This document shows, piece after piece, positions 62,401 to 63,470 of a DNA stretch of 64,000 nucleotides. This DNA comes from Limnoperna fortunei (lineage: Eukaryota > Mollusca > Bivalvia > Mytilida > Modiolidae). Both the position numbers and the translations under genes were made by a program. Within the stretch, counting starts at the first letter, position 1. Every line of letters starts with the position of its first letter. The notes under the pieces are model-generated. The model was not told where the DNA came from. It did no database searches and saw only the letters and a program-made list of their open reading frames with translations. The stretch covers positions 23,316,432 through 23,380,431 of the forward strand of contig OX104113.1 in NCBI GenBank assembly GCA_944474755.1, read 5' to 3'.

Positions 62401-62454
62401 ATTGCTACACTGGCCTGTTTTCCTGCAACAGTTCTCTCCCATCTGACAGTATTC
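8420..62454 (-). CDS. XDH: Xanthine dehydrogenase (XDH), 29 sequential exons plus one alternative exon; 5' exons off the window
   Basis: XDH oxidises hypoxanthine to xanthine and uric acid in the cytosol, passing electrons from molybdenum cofactor through 2Fe-2S centres and FAD to NAD+. I assembled the exons by matching minus-strand translations to the known family order and placing every boundary at a GT-AG site with compatible phase. The coding total in the window is 3,528 bases including the stop when one copy of the duplicated exon is used, about 1,175 residues. The first ~165 residues (both 2Fe-2S domains) are missing because they lie beyond 64000. Key residues, in bovine numbering, are present: GGGFGGKE with Glu802, FRGFGGPQ with Arg912 and Phe914, and GEPPLFL with Glu1261. 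Phe1009 is Tyr, and Cys992 is Arg. Every exon is open, so the gene appears functional. Introns are very long and repeat-filled. The promoter is outside the window. Confidence 0.97.
8471..9410. other. Last XDH intron, unique part
   Basis: No exon was recognised. Around 8880-9250 three diverged blocks share AACTTCTTATGATATAA-like and AAACAGATATTT segments, suggesting an old tandem repeat. Confidence 0.45.
9411..10629. mobile_element. Element with ATGCCCCCGC ends and seven ~167-bp internal tandem repeats
   Basis: ATGCCCCCGC (9411-9420) is mirrored by GCGGGGGCAT (10620-10629). Seven units share AAGCTTTTCTCAGAAACCGT, AACAATTTGAAATTTGGCAG and CAGACCTGTCGGACAACTAC. A CGTCCGTCTGTACGTCCGTA run sits near the left end. 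A two-unit relative in reverse order is at 63002-63390. Confidence 0.9.
10777..10944 (-). CDS. XDH: XDH exon w28 (catalytic Glu1261)
   Basis: This 168-base, phase 0-0 exon encodes [20 protein letters not shown], in which GEPPLFL contains the catalytic base Glu1261, and then [18 protein letters not shown]. The donor GTTGAT is weaker than the others. Confidence 0.96.
11337..11611 (-). mobile_element. Full-length tRNA-derived SINE with 7-bp target duplication
   Basis: On the minus strand it starts GGGGGCCTCTGTGGCAGAGT, with A box TGGCAGAGTGG and B box GGTTCGATTCTC. The central segment GGGGGTTTTCTCCGGGTACT follows, then a TGTTT-type tail. AGATCTG flanks both ends (11330-11336 and 11612-11618). 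Confidence 0.88.
11901..12068 (-). CDS. XDH: XDH exon w27
   Basis: This 168-base, phase 0-0 exon encodes [40 protein letters not shown] and [13 protein letters not shown], matching the family's TRGPSTYKIPAFG segment. Confidence 0.97.
12397..13522. repeat. 51-bp minisatellite, 22 units
   Basis: The unit is AAGAGGATTGATTAGACTTA + ACAGGTACCCTATATCCCCC + ACCACACATGT. Units 8-11 share a CCCTGTATCC variant, and single units carry other substitutions. The length of 17 codons without stops leaves three long frames open. I regard these as non-coding because the array lies in the intron between w26 and w27 and the frames match no protein family. Confidence 0.95.
13570..13972. mobile_element. Long palindromic MITE with TATAGTCAAAATACAATGACC ends
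   Basis: TATAGTCAAAATACAATGAC at the left is mirrored by GTCATTGTATTTTGACTATA at the right. The arms of about 170 bp also pair (AACAGCTGTTTAGAAAACTG with CAGTTTTCTAAACAGCTGTT). Ends in TATA suggest a TA target. A half copy is at 49.2 kb. Confidence 0.88.
13999..14085 (-). CDS. XDH: XDH exon w26
   Basis: This 87-base, phase 0-0 exon encodes [20 protein letters not shown] and GQIEGGFMQ, matching the family's [10 protein letters not shown]...IDIGQVEGAF. Confidence 0.97.
14200..14393. repeat. 36-bp minisatellite, 5 units
   Basis: The unit is CTATTTAGATATATCTATAG + GCTATTTCTTCATAAA, about five copies, in the intron between w25 and w26. Confidence 0.93.
14446..14563 (-). CDS. XDH: XDH exon w25 ([14 protein letters not shown] motif)
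   Basis: This 118-base exon completes a split Lys codon and ends in phase 0. It encodes [20 protein letters not shown] and [17 protein letters not shown], nearly invariant in the family. Confidence 0.97.
15006..15058 (-). CDS. XDH: XDH exon w24
   Basis: This 53-base exon enters in phase 0 and leaves two bases. It encodes [17 protein letters not shown], matching the family's [16 protein letters not shown]. It is too short to stand out as an ORF but fits the phases on both sides. Confidence 0.94.
15947..17197. mobile_element. Element with TACCCCCCGCTT ends and ~173-bp internal tandem repeats
   Basis: TACCCCCCGCTT (15947-15958) is mirrored by AAGCGGGGGGTA (17186-17197). Inside, about seven ~173-bp units share CCATGTTTTTCTATGGGAAA, ATCTCCTGCACAATGGCACT and AGTGGTGTAGGAGGAGTTGC. 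An (ACGG)n run lies at 17108-17156 just before the right end. Confidence 0.88.
17205..17430 (+). mobile_element. SINE copy, 5' truncated
   Basis: It retains a B-box-like AGTTCGAGGCTC, the central segment GGGGGTTTTCTCCGGGTACT + CCGGCTTCCTCC, and a tail GGCATTAAACAATATTCAACAG. Confidence 0.75.
17894..17968 (-). CDS. XDH: XDH exon w23
   Basis: This 75-base, phase 0-0 exon encodes [20 protein letters not shown] and SWEDW, matching the family's RLEP...GSWEDW. The donor is TGG|GTAAGC. Reading past it reaches a TGA within 17 codons. Confidence 0.96.
18487..18664 (+). mobile_element. Degenerate SINE copy
   Basis: TTTTAATTGACAAGGATTAC, ACCAACTTCCTCCCCGATTG and CTAAAAAATTACTGAATGTG follow the order of the SINE at 17.2-17.4 kb but are heavily mutated. 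Confidence 0.5.
18681..18809 (-). CDS. XDH: XDH exon w22 ([11 protein letters not shown] motif)
   Basis: This 129-base, phase 0-0 exon encodes [20 protein letters not shown] and SDLNGMAVQ, the conserved segment that includes the cofactor-contacting Ala1079 region. Confidence 0.97.
19587..19682 (-). CDS. XDH: XDH exon w21 (HGG-E-MGQG motif)
   Basis: This 96-base, phase 0-0 exon encodes [20 protein letters not shown] and [12 protein letters not shown]. GGxEMGQG is a hallmark of the molybdenum hydroxylase family. Confidence 0.97.
19722..20084. mobile_element. MITE-like element with GCGAGCATCGCA ends
   Basis: Exact 12-bp inverted ends GCGAGCATCGCA (19722-19733) and TGCGATGCTCGC (20073-20084) enclose 363 bp without a coding frame. 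Confidence 0.75.
20190..20540. repeat. Paired palindromes (MITE-like)
   Basis: GGTTCTTTCATACGTTTTTG is mirrored by CAAAAACGTATGAAAGTACC at 20270-20292. A second palindrome reads CCAATCAGAACGCCGGAAAC...AACGTT and AACGTTCTTGTTTCTGGCGT...ATTGG. It is in the intron between w20 and w21. Confidence 0.75.
21122..21203 (-). CDS. XDH: XDH exon w20 (substrate pocket: Tyr at 1009, Thr1010; Arg at 992)
   Basis: This 82-base exon completes a split Ser codon and ends in phase 0. It encodes [20 protein letters not shown] and TATFLNQ. By alignment, bovine Phe1009 is replaced by Tyr while Thr1010 is kept. Cys992, which mammals use for the disulfide switch to oxidase, is Arg. Confidence 0.96.
21541..22400. 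repeat. Array of diverged ~150-bp repeats
   Basis: Motifs such as ATCTTCATGAAACTTG, TTATGGGCATAATATC, GATAACCAGCCAAATTG and CTTCAGAGTTATGGCCCTTT recur about every 150 bp, five or so times. The block begins with GATGCCTGTCGAAGACAGGTC. It resembles the other elements with internal tandem repeats in this gene. Confidence 0.7.
23441..23586 (-). CDS. XDH: XDH exon w19
   Basis: This 146-base exon enters in phase 0 and leaves two bases. It encodes [20 protein letters not shown] and then [20 protein letters not shown], matching the family's YKEGDLTHFNQ and CWEECL segments. It joins either w18 copy in frame. Confidence 0.96.
23799..25975. mobile_element. Element with AAGGTCTTTCCCA inverted ends and a 1.05-kb internal duplication
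   Basis: The left end AAGGTCTTTCCCA (23799-23811) is mirrored by TGGGAAAGACCTT (25963-25975). Inside, about 1.04 kb (from GATAGGGTTAATTGTTCAAG near 23768 to GTTGGCGG plus an A run near 24800) is repeated almost exactly from 24816 to about 25870. A 55-bp block containing AAGGTCTTCCCACTGGAAGT is then duplicated at the right end. No transposase frame was found. Confidence 0.8.
26295..26486 (-). CDS. XDH: XDH exon w18b, canonical copy with Arg880
   Basis: This 192-base exon is phase 0 at both ends, with acceptor AAATAAG and donor AAG|GTAATA. It encodes 64 residues starting [17 protein letters not shown] and including [13 protein letters not shown]. The fourth residue, Arg (codon 26475-26477), aligns with bovine Arg880, and His884 is kept, so this copy is the classical XDH version. 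Splicing w17 to w18b to w19 gives a protein of normal family length. Including both copies would insert 64 extra residues into the molybdenum domain. Confidence 0.95.
27136..27327 (-). CDS. XDH: XDH exon w18a, alternative copy with Tyr in place of Arg880
   Basis: This 192-base exon is phase 0 at both ends, has acceptor AAATGAAG and donor CAG|GTAAAA, and encodes 64 residues. It starts [17 protein letters not shown] and contains the cofactor motif [13 protein letters not shown] (Arg912, Phe914). By alignment from YKIPN and FRGFGG, the fourth residue, Tyr (codon 27316-27318), sits at bovine Arg880, which contacts purine substrates. His884 is Tyr. Mouse AOX3 also has Tyr at the equivalent position and human AOX1 has Met. 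The exon is 43/64 identical to w18b, 649 bp downstream. It is intact, so it is not an obvious pseudo-exon. Inference: it is used alternatively with w18b. Confidence 0.92.
27475..27676. mobile_element. Small element with GGGCCCCAC inverted ends
   Basis: GTGGGCCCCAC at the left and GTGGGGCCC at the right enclose sequence with GGTCAAGGTCAAATG and a degenerate (GGAC/GGAT)n run near the right end. This is the same architecture as the elements at 9.4, 15.9 and 63.0 kb. Confidence 0.55.
27834..28083 (+). mobile_element. Full-length tRNA-derived SINE
   Basis: The head has a tRNA-like A-box region (GTGGCTGAGCAGTTAAGGGT) and a B-box-like GGTTCCAGTCTC. It is followed by the conserved central segment GGGGTTTTCTCAGGGTACTC and a tail TTCAAACAAACA. 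An imperfect direct repeat CAGGT..TCAA flanks it. The central domain resembles the conserved SINE domain shared by many invertebrates (possibly Nin-DC). The name is from memory and tentative. Confidence 0.8.
28084..28953. other. XDH intron w17-w18, part without features
   Basis: No exon, repeat or RNA gene was recognised. Confidence 0.45.
28954..29191. repeat. Inverted-repeat element with duplicated core
   Basis: Ends ATTATTGCAAGTGGGCTCTA and TAGAGCCCACTTGCAATAAT are exact mirrors. The inner arms AACATGGTCAGACCTTATAT... and ...ATATAAGGTCTGACCATGTT pair as well, and a shorter ATTTTATACCGAGCGATAGC palindrome occurs twice inside. The whole 238 bp can fold on itself. Confidence 0.85.
29192..30539. 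other. XDH intron w17-w18, middle part
   Basis: AT-rich intron with no recognised exon, including no further copy of the duplicated exon. Confidence 0.5.
30540..31130. mobile_element. Large palindromic inverted-repeat element
   Basis: Left-arm segments (GCTACCGTGTTTGGTCAAGT, AGATATCAGATTACACTTTT, CAATTATTTTCCACAGTTAA) are mirrored, imperfectly, at 30975-31130 (TTAACTGTGGAAAATAATTG, AAAAGTGTAATATGAGATCT, CGACCAAACGCGGTAGC). A relative is at 48.0-48.6 kb. Confidence 0.75.
31131..32479. other. XDH intron w17-w18, upstream part
   Basis: No exon or repeat was recognised in these 1.3 kb. Confidence 0.5.
32480..32566 (-). CDS. XDH: XDH exon w17 (precedes the duplicated exon)
   Basis: This 87-base, phase 0-0 exon encodes [20 protein letters not shown] and GCTLDLSGA. 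The Leu of DLSGA aligns with bovine Leu873. It can join either copy of exon w18 without a frame change. Confidence 0.96.
32813..32900 (-). CDS. XDH: XDH exon w16
   Basis: This 88-base exon completes a split Lys codon and ends in phase 0. It encodes [20 protein letters not shown] and RHPFLGQYK, one of the best conserved parts of XDH. Confidence 0.97.
33526..33595 (-). CDS. XDH: XDH exon w15 (GGGFGGKE cofactor motif, Glu802)
   Basis: This 70-base exon completes the Gly codon and leaves two bases. It encodes [20 protein letters not shown]. Phe798, Gly799 and Glu802 (bovine numbering) are kept. Glu802 is a purine-binding residue lost in aldehyde oxidases. Confidence 0.97.
34028..34776. repeat. 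52-bp array copying the exon w14 splice donor, 14 units
   Basis: Each unit carries plus-strand TTCTTACCAAGTCTCTTGAC, which on the minus strand is the last 13 exon bases of w14 plus the GTAAGA donor. Thirteen copies lie downstream of the real donor, and twelve keep an intact GTAAG. One (near 34547) has changed to GATAAG. Confidence 0.95.
34756..34819 (-). CDS. XDH: XDH exon w14
   Basis: This 64-base exon enters in phase 0 and leaves one base. It encodes [22 protein letters not shown], matching the family's LGVPANRIVVRVKRMG. Its donor (CTTG|GTAAGA) is the seed of the neighbouring 52-bp array. Confidence 0.96.
34907..35028 (+). mobile_element. 5'-truncated SINE with 13-bp target duplication
   Basis: It holds the conserved central segment CTCCGGGTACTCCGGCTTCC and the 3' tail ending ATTCAAACAAAAAAAAA. 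The flanks carry the same 13 bases, TATTCTGCATGCT (34894-34906 and 35029-35041), which is direct evidence of retrotransposition. The tRNA-like head is missing. Confidence 0.88.
35451..35672 (-). CDS. XDH: XDH exon w13 (molybdenum domain, [10 protein letters not shown] motif)
   Basis: This 222-base, phase 0-0 exon encodes [20 protein letters not shown], in which the Gln of GGQEHFY is the cofactor-contacting Gln767 of bovine XDH, and then [14 protein letters not shown]. Confidence 0.97.
36244..37470. mobile_element. Short element with GTCTCGCCTGCA inverted ends and ~147-bp internal tandem repeats (copy 1)
   Basis: Exact 12-bp inverted ends GTCTCGCCTGCA (36244-36255) and TGCAGGCGAGAC (37459-37470) enclose about seven ~147-bp units. 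Each unit contains the block TGAGGTCAAGGTCAGGTG. A GCCGCCGCCGCC run lies near the right end. No ORF for a transposase is present. Confidence 0.87.
37710..37829 (-). CDS. XDH: XDH exon w12 (molybdenum domain)
   Basis: This 120-base, phase 0-0 exon encodes [20 protein letters not shown] and [20 protein letters not shown]. The Gln of [11 protein letters not shown] corresponds to the conserved G-H/Q-IIGAVVA segment near the cofactor. Confidence 0.96.
38068..39159. mobile_element. Short element with GTCTCGCCTGCA inverted ends and ~147-bp internal tandem repeats (copy 2)
   Basis: It starts GTCTCACCTGCA and ends CGCAGGCGAGAC. The interior holds about six ~147-bp units, each with GAGGTCAAGGTCAGGTG. 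A GCCGCCGCC run precedes the right end. It is the sister of the copy at 36244-37470 and lies on the other side of exon w12 in the same orientation. Confidence 0.85.
39303..39475 (-). CDS. XDH: XDH exon w11 (molybdenum domain start)
   Basis: This 173-base exon completes a split codon and ends in phase 0. It encodes [20 protein letters not shown] and [20 protein letters not shown], matching the family's LVTSTRAHAKI and SADDVPG segments. Confidence 0.96.
39527..45288. repeat. 51-bp minisatellite, about 113 units (5.8 kb), with higher-order structure
   Basis: The unit is GGCTCACACTCCCCATGCTT + CAGACCATGAAAAGTTATTG + TATATCATATA. Recurrent variants are CAAACC/CAGACC, TTATTG/TTACTG/TTAATG, and AAATAGG/CATATAGG/CATATATG. 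The order of variants repeats with an offset of 969 bp (19 units), for example 40006-40771 against 40975-41740. It lies in the intron before exon w11. The multiple-of-three unit leaves frames open without implying a protein. Confidence 0.97.
45289..46604. other. XDH intron w10-w11, unique part
   Basis: About 1.3 kb between two minisatellites with no recognised exon. Bases 46440-46600 weakly resemble a decayed SINE on the minus strand (GGAGTCAAGCACACCCTGC). Confidence 0.45.
46605..47290. repeat. About 48-bp minisatellite, about 14 units
   Basis: Units read AAACCAAGGCCCAAACAATA + TGTAACTAAAATAAAGCATTC plus an A-rich spacer of variable length (TTATAAAA to TTAAAAAAAA). It is in the intron after exon w10. 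The long open frames it creates are artefacts of the periodicity. Confidence 0.93.
47394..47604 (-). CDS. XDH: XDH exon w10 (hinge into the molybdenum domain)
   Basis: This 211-base exon enters in phase 0 and leaves one base. It encodes the hinge beginning [12 protein letters not shown] and then [20 protein letters not shown] and VDDMPYYEG. The Cys of GICKK aligns with mammalian Cys535. Confidence 0.96.
48000..48610. mobile_element. Inverted-repeat element related to the one at 30.5-31.1 kb, interrupted by a nested element
   Basis: Segments such as GGAAGTCAGCTATTTGAGTT...CTAAAGGG, GATTTCAAACAGACAACAA and GTGGAAAATAATTGTTGAA...GATCTACAAA match the copy at 30.5-31.1 kb. A smaller element (48275-48518) is inserted in it. 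Confidence 0.6.
48275..48518. mobile_element. PIF/Harbinger-like MITE with TAA target duplication
   Basis: Terminal inverted repeats GGGGTCGTCCATAATTGTAA and its mirror TTGACAATTATGGACGACCCC extend about 40 bp. It is flanked by TAA on both sides (48272-48274 and 48519-48521), a 3-bp duplication typical of PIF/Harbinger elements. The related element at 31.0 kb gives the empty site. Confidence 0.7.
48700..48830 (-). mobile_element. Degenerate SINE fragment
   Basis: On the minus strand it resembles the tRNA-related 5' part of the SINEs at 11.3 kb and 27.8 kb (GGTTAAGGTAGT-like segment and AAGATGTGCTTGACTCC). It is strongly decayed. Confidence 0.4.
48851..49020. repeat. 30-bp array copying the exon w9 splice donor, 6 units
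   Basis: Five extra copies of a 30-bp unit (plus-strand CATTGATGGCTTACCTGTTG + TTGAAGGTTT) precede the true donor. On the minus strand each contains TTCAACAACAG followed by a GT donor, the same as the end of exon w9. One copy has gttaac, and one has minor changes. Confidence 0.93.
49015..49177 (-). CDS. XDH: XDH exon w9 (end of FAD domain)
   Basis: This 163-base exon completes a split codon and ends in phase 0. It encodes [20 protein letters not shown] and [10 protein letters not shown], matching the family's [24 protein letters not shown]. Its 3' end and donor site are tandemly copied in the adjacent intron. Confidence 0.97.
49211..49435. mobile_element. Half copy of the TATAGTCAAAATACAATGACC element
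   Basis: The left arm (TATAGTCAAAATACAATGAC..., CTGTTTAGAAAATGGCTCCA..., GGACATTTAAATTACAGCTA) matches the complete palindromic element at 13570-13972. The right arm is reduced to a short TTGACTATAAGAT remnant. Confidence 0.7.
49436..50324. other. XDH intron w8-w9, no recognised feature
   Basis: AT-rich intron sequence with no exon or repeat I could identify. It runs between exon w8 and the partial inverted-repeat element near exon w9. Confidence 0.5.
50325..50509 (-). CDS. XDH: XDH exon w8 (FAD domain, KQA-RREDDIA motif)
   Basis: This 185-base exon enters in phase 0 and leaves two bases. It encodes [20 protein letters not shown] and [16 protein letters not shown], both strongly conserved in XDH. 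Confidence 0.97.
51008..51120 (-). CDS. XDH: XDH exon w7 (FAD domain)
   Basis: This 113-base exon completes a split codon and ends in phase 0. It encodes [20 protein letters not shown] followed by [17 protein letters not shown], matching the family's FFPGYRKTLL segment. The DIRS insertion lies in the intron just before it. Confidence 0.96.
51291..51583. repeat. 290-bp palindromic unit abutting the DIRS 3' end
   Basis: Bases 51291-51349 (CAAATTTGAAAGCAAGTTCA...ACATATATGT) are the reverse complement of 51524-51583. The interior at about 51350-51460 is an inverted copy of the element's 5' end (56375-56510), including the gag leader and first gag codons. It may be an internally deleted relative or part of the element's own terminal structure. 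Confidence 0.8.
51928..52932 (-). CDS. DIRS element tyrosine recombinase
   Basis: The frame is open much further upstream, but only the final part is recombinase. I take ATG at 52932 as the start, giving 334 residues. The N-terminal part is an SAM-like core-binding region ([16 protein letters not shown]...). The catalytic domain has [14 protein letters not shown] with the first Arg near 52430, [16 protein letters not shown] (the H-x-x-R pair near 52055-52075), and [16 protein letters not shown] with the nucleophilic Tyr near 51960. It would integrate a circular DNA intermediate without target-site duplication. It overlaps the RT-RNase H ORF by about 190 bases in another frame. Confidence 0.88.
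   Translation of the reverse strand: MHVSVNCMEIIDKQLETKGFSEKARKLLSASWRTGTKNDYKCKFKRFFGWCTERHISPYEATLEQCANFLTDLFESGLKYRTIGGYRSMLSTILPPIGKTPIGQHPYIIRLLKGVFNSRPPSRKLVPEWDLPCVLQMLQKEPFEPMSKASLKYVTYKTIFLFAITTFRRCGDLQALRLGEGSVNVQKKGVTFIRHGLSKQDRISHQSPTIFVPGFEKNKLLDPKRALMYYLKKTDSLRKVGTEGDKLFLTINKPNKPVSSQTISQWLVKVIKRAHKEANKVCGTVKGHSTRALGPSWALFKGANLKTILESADWSQADTFIKFYLKNIQVEVLE
52743..54791 (-). CDS. DIRS element reverse transcriptase-RNase H
   Basis: The ORF is open from 55100, but its first 103 codons overlap the end of gag and look like a shadow. ATG at 54791, 14 bases past the gag stop, is the preferred start, giving 682 residues. The RT core is clear: [26 protein letters not shown] (first catalytic Asp), [15 protein letters not shown], and the active-site box YLDD at 54168-54179. 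An RNase H domain follows, with [12 protein letters not shown] near 53656-53690, [15 protein letters not shown] and [15 protein letters not shown]. The last part overlaps the recombinase ORF by about 190 bases, as is usual in DIRS elements. No methyltransferase-like domain was noticed. No internal stop was seen. Confidence 0.9.
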   Translation of the reverse strand: MLFPQIPVGGRLSNFLKKWEQITDDQWVLSVIKEGYKLEFLEKPKFQGIKETRGNSKDLDIIMTEVDSLLEKRAIEKVPSQNSMTGFYSTLFLVSKKNGQLRPVINLKPLNRYLKKQHFKMDTIAKVLKLVKQEDWAMTLDLKDAYFHIKVFKKHRKYLRFCVRGQIYQFRSLCFGPTSSPRVFTKVVSVVAAYLRKHNVRLAVYLDDWMCVNQLRIGLLKDRELLLNLLVQLGFIINIEKSCLEPTQIVTYLGALFRLDKGLVFPTQERIEGIMQSIQEILKGKVQAKQYLCVLGKIASCLELIPNVRLFMRPIQLHLLQTWSPSKMSLDFHVPCTLDLKPPLEWWLSVENISQGRSLKPVQTTVTITTDASMSGWGGFLSKNLTVQGLWSREMKSQHINNLEMKAVFLTLKHFQNQLMGKKVLIRSDNTSVVQYINKQGGTHSLPLCQQVWDLWMFAIDKQMNLQAAHIAGKKNILADQLSRLKIHATEWELNSVVVQKVFQRLGQPTIDLFATFQNKKTPVFCSWIDHPQALAVDALAMSWDNLFGYAFPPLSLIPRVLEHMQQYQCEIILIAPHWTRQMWFPQLLQMLVALPLRLPMLDNLLVQGQGRKRVAHPNPCMFQLTAWKLSTNNLKQRAFQRKLENCCQPLGGQGQKMIINANLRDSLAGVLKGISVPMKQL
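54805..55419 (-). CDS. DIRS element gag-like ORF, C-terminal part (same frame after a stop)
   Basis: This 204-codon frame begins with ATG immediately after the TAA of the upstream gag ORF and shares its frame. The first half is predicted helical and includes an [18 protein letters not shown] segment. The second half is basic and Asn/Lys/Arg-rich ([19 protein letters not shown]), typical of a nucleic-acid-binding tail. It is probably the C-terminal part of one broken gag rather than an independent protein. Confidence 0.6.
   Translation of the reverse strand: MGIVAIMYAQRGLADLLQNLLSDNDGYKAKQQVRDIFAISTKCLDQLGRTGALHHIIRRQLAMTDTGLYEIEDARDLSDLPLGAEGVFGADLNKFLKERKEKNKALDDLLPDIPCMAKTKTNNINNNKRKARTQSSESSVPKKRYREEQTVNNFNYNKPSTSYDKQDKKYITSEKENTASHFRIPKKKTGNTRGGFSRKGNSSR
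55420..56421 (-). CDS. DIRS element gag-like ORF, N-terminal part
   Basis: The frame is open upstream to a GTG at 56436, but the first ATG is at 56421, which I take as the start (334 codons including the stop). The product is charged, with a basic stretch of alternating Lys and Ser ([13 protein letters not shown]), an acidic Glu/Asp-rich middle, and a C-terminal block ending YRGQQAA. It stops with TAA at 55420-55422. The next codon in the same frame is ATG of the following ORF, so the two ORFs probably form one gag of about 537 residues broken by a single nonsense codon. Function as a structural nucleic-acid-binding protein is inferred from position. Confidence 0.7.
   Translation of the reverse strand: MRIMSLPVPVNLTSFLSRRLKTGRKFSRSYDIMDNGINTLSDSETEQSVMTGVENNVDNDTVLKVISRSKSKTKSKRKSKYEILEDKMDTKLNEFHDEVSDKFDKLFELLRAGNCATNGDKTSQRQSGKSAENHSTVNGDINDSRATCSTTSGQSQRRPVVVQERQSQRLVESDNEIFDDDEVSILPRDDERLGIESETESETEPFNDVESNKEHSSKKGLYNLFGQDAYAKKVEKKLGIEIDDAQKQVLLGSWRTDNPNLLTAFAEEMKEEFPVHEDTDNFLKVPSIDELIGRCLVKKHGKRAALITKAGNSLYSPPAKMVEKIAYRGQQAA
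56531..58028. other. XDH intron w6-w7, part upstream of the DIRS element
   Basis: No exon was recognised. The segment around 57290-57372 (CGGTCATGTCCGGC...TTTCCTGACCC) loosely mirrors 51236-51282 (AGGGGTCCGGAAGTTTTCC...TTTCGGTCA) on the far side of the DIRS element. This raises the possibility that the retrotransposon inserted into an older small element. Confidence 0.35.
58029..58122 (-). CDS. XDH: XDH exon w6 (FAD-binding GGNI motif)
   Basis: This 94-base exon enters in phase 0 and leaves one base. It encodes [19 protein letters not shown], the highly conserved FAD-binding segment. The residue before VGGN is Gly rather than the Ser of the human protein. Confidence 0.96.
58583..58659 (-). 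CDS. XDH: XDH exon w5 (FAD domain)
   Basis: This 77-base exon completes a split codon and ends in phase 0. It encodes [20 protein letters not shown] and then IRNVA, matching the family's LRWFAGKQVKSVA segment. I chose the acceptor ...TTGATAG over the nearer ATCAG because only it restores the reading frame. Confidence 0.93.
59099..59489. mobile_element. Possible small inverted-repeat element
   Basis: TTTTTCTCACTAAT near 59102 is mirrored by ATTAGTGAGAAAAA ending near 59486. A further internal palindrome, GAGATATCCTTATCTC, follows the left end. The span is consistent with a non-autonomous DNA element. No target duplication was verified. Confidence 0.45.
59496..59640. repeat. Long hairpin, stem about 60 bp
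   Basis: An inverted repeat reads CGGGAAAATCTCAGACACCC...GGTCTCCAAC, then a loop of about 13 bases, then GTTGGAGACC...GGGTGTCTGAGATTTTCCCG. The outer ends are ACCGGTGG and CCACCGGTGT. It lies in the XDH intron between w4 and w5. Confidence 0.85.
59762..59929 (-). CDS. XDH: XDH exon w4 (FAD domain)
   Basis: This 168-base exon has one split codon at each end. It encodes 55 full codons including [20 protein letters not shown], matching the family segment that ends in IPELN, and then [15 protein letters not shown]. Confidence 0.95.
60434..60572 (-). CDS. XDH: XDH exon w3 (FAD domain start)
   Basis: This 139-base exon enters in phase 0 and leaves one base of a split codon. It encodes the start of the FAD-binding domain, with [20 protein letters not shown] and then LVIGNTEVG, the conserved VVGNTE flavin-binding loop of the family. 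Confidence 0.95.
60843..61241. mobile_element. Short element related to the TACCCCCCGCTT family, two internal repeats
   Basis: ATACCCCAGCTT at the left and AAGCAGGAGTAT at the right are degenerate inverted ends. Two internal copies share AAGCAATATGCAAAATATCA and GGCTTCTGCAT. The preceding GTGAGCTAATGCTCAC also matches the flank of the 15.9-kb element. Confidence 0.6.
61873..61947 (-). CDS. XDH: XDH exon w2 (linker)
   Basis: This 75-base, phase 0-0 exon encodes 25 residues containing [15 protein letters not shown], matching the conserved linker motif just before the FAD domain. Confidence 0.93.
62341..62454 (-). CDS. XDH: XDH exon w1 (linker after the 2Fe-2S domains)
   Basis: This 114-base, phase 0-0 exon encodes 38 residues beginning [16 protein letters not shown]. 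It corresponds to the Cys-rich linker that follows the second 2Fe-2S domain in animal XDH. The acceptor is ...TCTTAG and the donor is GTATGT on the minus strand. It is the first exon of the gene visible in the window. Confidence 0.9.
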
Positions 62455-63001
62455 CTAAGACATAAAGAATATTGTGGTTATTTAATTACATCAAACGTAT
62501 TAATGTACCAGACTAGTCACAGGTAAATATCTCAGGCCCACCGCGTGTCCTATTAATCCGCCACATTTGTCGTTTTTTATCATACCAAAAAAAAATTAGG
62601 CAGTTCCACGTCCTGCCGAGAAATTTTTCGCGTCTGTTTCCGTTACCAGTAAAATTTATGATTGTGATCTTTATAATCAGCGAAACGTTTGCATAAATAC
62701 GCTTTATCACATGGTGTGGAGATTTAAATATACATCGTTTGTTTAACTTCCGTCAGCATAGCATCTTCTTTGGTGTCATGCCAAGTCCTATTGGGAGGAA
62801 AAACTAAAATAATGTGTACAATTCATTGCTTTTATATGATAGAGAGTAGTCAGTACACTTGGGTACTTTCCACAAGTACATGCCACAAAAAAAAAGAGCC
62901 GCCCTGCCTCATTATAAAAATTGAAAAATGGCCTAAGAAGCAACAATTTTTTTAAGAAAAAACAAGGAAAAAAAATCGAAGAAAGTGTCCATGGGACACA
63001 G

Positions 63002-63390
63002 ATGCCCCCGCTAAATGAAGTCCCAAACAGGAAGTAGTTGTTCGACGGGTCTGAAAGTTGCTTAGGACATACAACTTGTGATACTGAACCACCCTGCCAA
63101 ATTGCAAATTGTTCTCATGTATAATTTCTGAGAAAAGCTTGACGGAAATTCATACATACGGACGGACGTATTTATGTACAAATGATGTCCCAAACAGGAA
63201 GTAGTTGCTCTGAAAAGTCTGAAAGTCGCTTAGGACATACAATTGTGATACTGAACCACCCTGTCAAATTTCAAATTGTTCTCGTGTACGCTTTCTGAGA
63301 TAAGCTTGACGGAAATTCATTCGGACGTACGTACGGACGGAAGGACATGAGTAAAACTTACTGCCCCCTGACATGTCGTCGCGGGGGCAT
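63002..63390. mobile_element. Two-unit relative of the ATGCCCCCGC element
   Basis: ATGCCCCCGC (63002-63011) and GCGGGGGCAT (63381-63390) bound two ~170-bp units with AAACAGGAAGTAGTTG, GCTTAGGACATACAA and TGAGAAAAGCTTGACGGAAA. It is the reverse orientation of the 9.4-kb copy. It is flanked by imperfect ~65-bp direct repeats (62893-62960 and 63402-63470). Confidence 0.85.
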
Positions 63391-63470
63391 AAAAAAGACT
63401 CCTCCCTGCCTCATAAAAAAATTTGAAAAGTGGCCTGAGAAGCTAATGATTTTTTTTACATGGCCTTAGG

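Noticed and set aside
62513..62710. Short frame upstream of exon w1 as a possible 2Fe-2S exon
   Set aside because: It has no CGxGGCGAC or CGFCTPG cysteine pattern and no suitable phase with w1.
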